DNA of 64,000 bases, taken from the NCBI GenBank assembly GCA_013115135.1, contig JABANP010000177.1, positions 1-64,000 on the forward strand. Reading direction: 5' to 3'. Every line of letters starts with the position of its first letter. Within the stretch, counting starts at the first letter, position 1. Source of the stretch: Perkinsus olseni. Its lineage: Eukaryota; Perkinsozoa; Perkinsida; Perkinsidae. The notes under the pieces were generated by a model. It did no database searches, had not been told where the DNA came from, and saw nothing but the letters and a program-made list of their open reading frames with translations. Below are positions 60,968 through 64,000 of the stretch, one piece after another. The position numbers and the translations under genes were made by a program.

Positions 60968-62405
60968 ATGAGCAGTACCCTTGAGACTCCTGCTGCTTCC
61001 CTTGTAGTAGACGCTGCTAAGGATTATCAGCAAAGATTCGGATCGAAGCCAACAGCCTTTGGCGCTGCTCCAGGTAGGGTTAGCGTGGAGTGTTGAAGTC
61101 TGTTGTTACCATCGTTCCTGCCGTATCAGGTCGTATTGAGATCCTCGGTAACCATACCGACTATAATGAGGGTTTTGTCTTATCGGCTGCCATTGATCGT
61201 TACACTGTCGTTGTCGGTGCCAAGTCCCCGGACAACAAGGTGCGCCTTCACAGCAGTGCGTTCAAGAATGTGGTAGAGTTTGATCTCGATGATGATACCA
61301 AATATGAGGGAGAGAACTCCTGGGCTAACTACTCCAAGGGCGTCATCGTTGAGCTGAGAAAGGCGGGTTACGAGGTCCCTGCCTTCCAGGCTTGTATCTA
61401 CTCTAATGTCCCCGTTGGTAGGCATTATTGTTCACTGAAGTGTTGGAAATGTGGTTCTATTATCAGGTGCTGGTGTGTCCTCCTCCGCTGCCATCGAGCT
61501 CGCTACTGCCAACCTTATTCGAGAGTTGGACGGCCCCGATAGCAAGTTGTACAAGGCCAAGCTACTCGATGTCGTTTTGGCTTGCAAGAGTGCCGAGTAA
61601 GTATCACAACTGGCGAGAAGCCGTCTCCTATTGTTGCCATTCCAGGAACAATTTTGTCGGCATGGGATGCGGTATCCTGGATCAGTACACCTCTGCCTTC
61701 GGCAAGAGCGGTCAGCTGGTCCACCTGGATTGCCGTGATAACAGCTGTGATTACGTCCCTCTGCAGGGTAAGCGTGATGCTGTGATGGTCTCTATTAGAT
61801 TATCTCCTCTCAGATGATGTCCGCTTTGTCCTGTGCAACACCCATGCCCCCCACCAACTTGTGGACGGTAAATACAACGAGCTGAGGAAGTGCTGCTTCG
61901 GTGCTGCCAAGGCCCTTGGCGTGCCCTTCCTGAGGGATATCGATGCCAAGACTTATGATGAGAAGAAGTCAGTTTTGTCTGAGGATGATAGGAAGAGAGC
62001 CAATCACATTATTGGTAGGCCTGATGGGAGGGAGGGCCGCAAGCCTACTGTGTACCTTCAGGTGAGAATACTCGTGTCGCCGAGGCTATGGATGCTATCT
62101 CGAAGAAAGACATGAAGAGATTCGGTCAGCTCATGAATGACTCTCACGTTTCCAGTCGGGACGATTTCGGCAACTCTTGCAAGGAGCTTGATATCATGTT
62201 CGACCAAGCCCAGAGCTGTCCTGGATTCCTGGGCGCTCGACTGATGGGAGGTGGCTTCGGTGGCTGCACTATCAATCTTGTTGAAGCCGACAAGGTGGAC
62301 GACTTCTGTAAGGAGGTCGCTGAGAAGTACGAGAAGGCTAGTGGTATCAAGTGCGACACCATTGCCGTGGCCCCTGGAGATGGCGCTCATGGTGACAAGC
62401 TATGA
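60968..62405 (+). CDS. galK/GAL1-like: Galactokinase
   Basis: Galactokinase phosphorylates galactose at C1 with ATP in the Leloir pathway and belongs to the GHMP kinases. The ATG at 60,968 begins MSSTLETPAASLVVDAAKDY. The galactokinase signature GRIEILGNHTDYNEGFVL follows across intron 1 (61,134 onward), then DDDTKYEGENSWANYSKGVI, the GHMP ATP-binding motif GAGVSSSAAIELATANL (61,467 onward), NNFVGMGCGILDQYTSAFGK with the catalytic Asp, LCNTHAPHQLVDGKYNELRK, and near the C-terminus GARLMGGGFGGCTINLVEAD. The stop is TGA at 62,403-62,405. Six exons and five short GT-AG introns keep frame throughout. The product is about 380 residues, normal for the family, and no essential motif is missing. Confidence 0.95.
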
Positions 62406-62607
62406 GCTAGTAATTTATAGTGAGATGTGTGGTAGTATTATATGATGGTCCCTGTTGTTGATGTTGTTTTTTCAAGACTGTTTGTACAGAGTGTTCAGAC
62501 TTTCTCCATCAGTATCATAGACAGTCGGCTCTTGTGTTATCAAGTCACTAAGGGGCACGCCAGCCTGGAGAGAGAGTGGTATTGCTTCAGTATCCTATGA
62601 GGTCCTC

Positions 62608-63795
62608 ATGTCTGGGCCTTCCTCCGTTCATGATGCACGAGGGCCTGATGGCAAGAAGTATCAGGATGATGTCAACCTAGTGCATGCCTTCACGGAGGCC
62701 CTCTATGACCACGAGGTCCGCTTAGAACGGCATCTAACTCGTGTAGTGTACGAGTCGAGTAGGGCGTCGGCACAGCCATCGATGTGGGTGCGAGCGTACT
62801 TGGTCATTCTTCTGTGTATCGGTGTTACTGCTTTGCTGGGGCTGAATTATGTGCTGCTGTATCCCTTCCTACAGACGCTCTTCTGGGTTATTGTGGCATA
62901 TCTTTTATTGTTCCCGCCCAAGCAGGTTATCAAGAGCGTGTTGCTGAATTTATTTCACATACCACAAATTACGGTACGCAGCCCGCAGGAGTGGCGTTCT
63001 GGGCGGAGGTCGAGGCCTAGTGGGTCGGTACTGGTATACAGGGATGACGCGACATCAACGAACCGTGGCGACCACCACGCTGTTACAGCGCAATTCACTG
63101 AGGTAGGAGCTCGTCGTGAACGCTGTTGGGAGAAAATTCATCGGCCGTGAATTACGAAAAAATTGGTATCAAAAAGGGCCTGTTTGTGATAGTCGTATCT
63201 GAGCCGTGCGTGGGCATTAGATTCTACTAGCCAACACATCGACGCTCTTTTGTAGGACGAGGAGTCCACCGCCGCACCTTCCCTACTGCAGAGCAGAGGC
63301 CGTGGTGTCGACGCCCCACTGAGCCCTTCTCGCGCCATCCTCAAGATGTCCCTCCGCCAAGCCATGGATGCCGTTACTGTGTTGTATCGCTGTCTGGTTT
63401 ATGTACTACTACCGAGAGACGATGGCGGTAGCAGTCTCTACTTCAGAATTTTGTGGCGCGCGGTAATATTATATCTTTATTTTTGGAAGTTTGCTTGGGC
63501 GTTCCCAGCCTTATACAGCGCTATATTCCGATACGTGTCCATCATCGGCGTGTCGATCTTGGTGGTGCGATGGCTGTGTGGTCTGGGCAAAGTGTTCTTG
63601 TATCTGCATAAGAGTAGGCGGAGGACGAGGAGCAGTGTAGCCGGCAGTAGTACGCGGCGGAGTCGGTCGCGGAGTAGGTCTAGGAAGGTCAGTGGAGGGA
63701 GACAGAGTACCACTCCAAGAGGGATGGAGGCCTGTCGGGAGGACCGGCCCGATGATGATAATAGTGTAGGAAAGGGTAGGGTCTTGGGGAGTTGA
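62608..63795 (+). CDS. Multipass membrane protein with basic Arg/Ser tail
   Basis: The first exon (62,608-62,971) begins MSGPSSVHDARGPDGKKYQD and includes LYDHEVRLERHLTRVVYESS and two hydrophobic segments: AYLVILLCIGVTALLGLNYV and LYPFLQTLFWVIVAYLLLF. The second exon (63,256-63,795, after a gtacgc...tag intron) has a linker, then LYRCLVYVLL, further hydrophobic stretches VILYLYFWKFAWAFPALYSA and YVSIIGVSILVVRWLCGLG, and a tail rich in Arg/Ser (STRRSRSRSRSRK). About four or five membrane spans are expected. An endomembrane or nuclear-envelope location is conceivable from the basic tail, but no family is recognised. A further short intron near 63,689 cannot be excluded. Confidence 0.65.
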
Positions 63796-64000
63796 AAACT
63801 TCGCGAAAAACTTCGAGAACTTGCAATTTTCTGACGCGGAGACTTTTGCGGACAAAATTTTGAGGTCGTACGAGCAAGGAATCGATTTGCTGAGAATGAC
63901 GCCTTCCACTGGCAACGGCGCGAATTTTTCAGTACTCTCAGTACTCGAATGTATTGGCCTTAAAGGCATTCAGGATATGGCAGTGGTATAAGCAATTCTC
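63796..64000. other. Window end, no gene recognised
   Basis: The stretch is AT-rich at first (ttcgcgaaaaacttcgagaa), somewhat like the dispersed AT-rich repeat family. No exon can be assigned. Confidence 0.4.

Overview
This is nuclear DNA of an intron-dense protist. Nearly every recognisable gene is split by many short GT-AG introns, often 40-100 nt. The gene set is typically eukaryotic: a PRP38-type splicing factor, PP2A catalytic subunit, Sm-E, a TLDc protein, EF-hand proteins, galactokinase and a nuclear tRNA-Pro. The style, with tiny introns, YccF and primitive phytochelatin-synthase genes and EF-hand proteins, fits an alveolate such as a perkinsid (Perkinsus-like). That placement is inference, because no rRNA or mitochondrial marker is present. 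All multi-exon models below were assembled by eye.

Layout. 1-6.8 kb: no recognisable gene, a few open frames, one dispersed repeat. 6.8-11.8 kb (minus): a PRP38-family splicing factor with an eight-unit 42-bp minisatellite in its 3' half. 12.1-13.0 kb: an unrecognised 293-codon frame, followed by a tRNA-like hairpin. 14.1-19.4 kb: a tandem pair of complete PP2A catalytic-subunit genes, each with a copied 5' leader and 3' flank. 20-43.5 kb: a fast-evolving accessory region with a family of long coiled-coil genes (20.0-26.1 and 29.6-35.2 kb), decayed relatives (27.6-28.3 and 40.8-43.4 kb) and a hAT-like non-autonomous transposon (36,090-37,182) with an 8-bp target duplication. 38.1-45.7 kb: two large inverted arms (38.1-40.4 and 43.4-45.7 kb) around a coiled-coil pseudogene, with a third partial copy at 35.8-37.4 kb. 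45.9-48.6 kb: two EF-hand genes. 49.0-50.8 kb: a HAD-type hydrolase. 52.3-53.1 kb: a phytochelatin-synthase-like C83 peptidase. 54.0-57.4 kb: a TLDc protein. 58.4-64 kb: an ordinary gene-dense tail with Sm-E, a YccF membrane protein, tRNA-Pro, galactokinase and a multipass membrane protein.

The most unusual signal is a swarm of perfect palindromes with exactly one central nucleotide (up to 17+1+17), mostly in introns and intergenic DNA between about 21 and 45 kb and nearly absent from introns of the housekeeping genes. Comparing the two inverted arms shows that several palindromes are insertions absent from the sister arm, and that the inserted bases are an inverted copy of the sequence next to them. 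This points to a local fold-back or template-switch process that creates palindromes and enlarges introns. One such hairpin straddles a 3' splice site.
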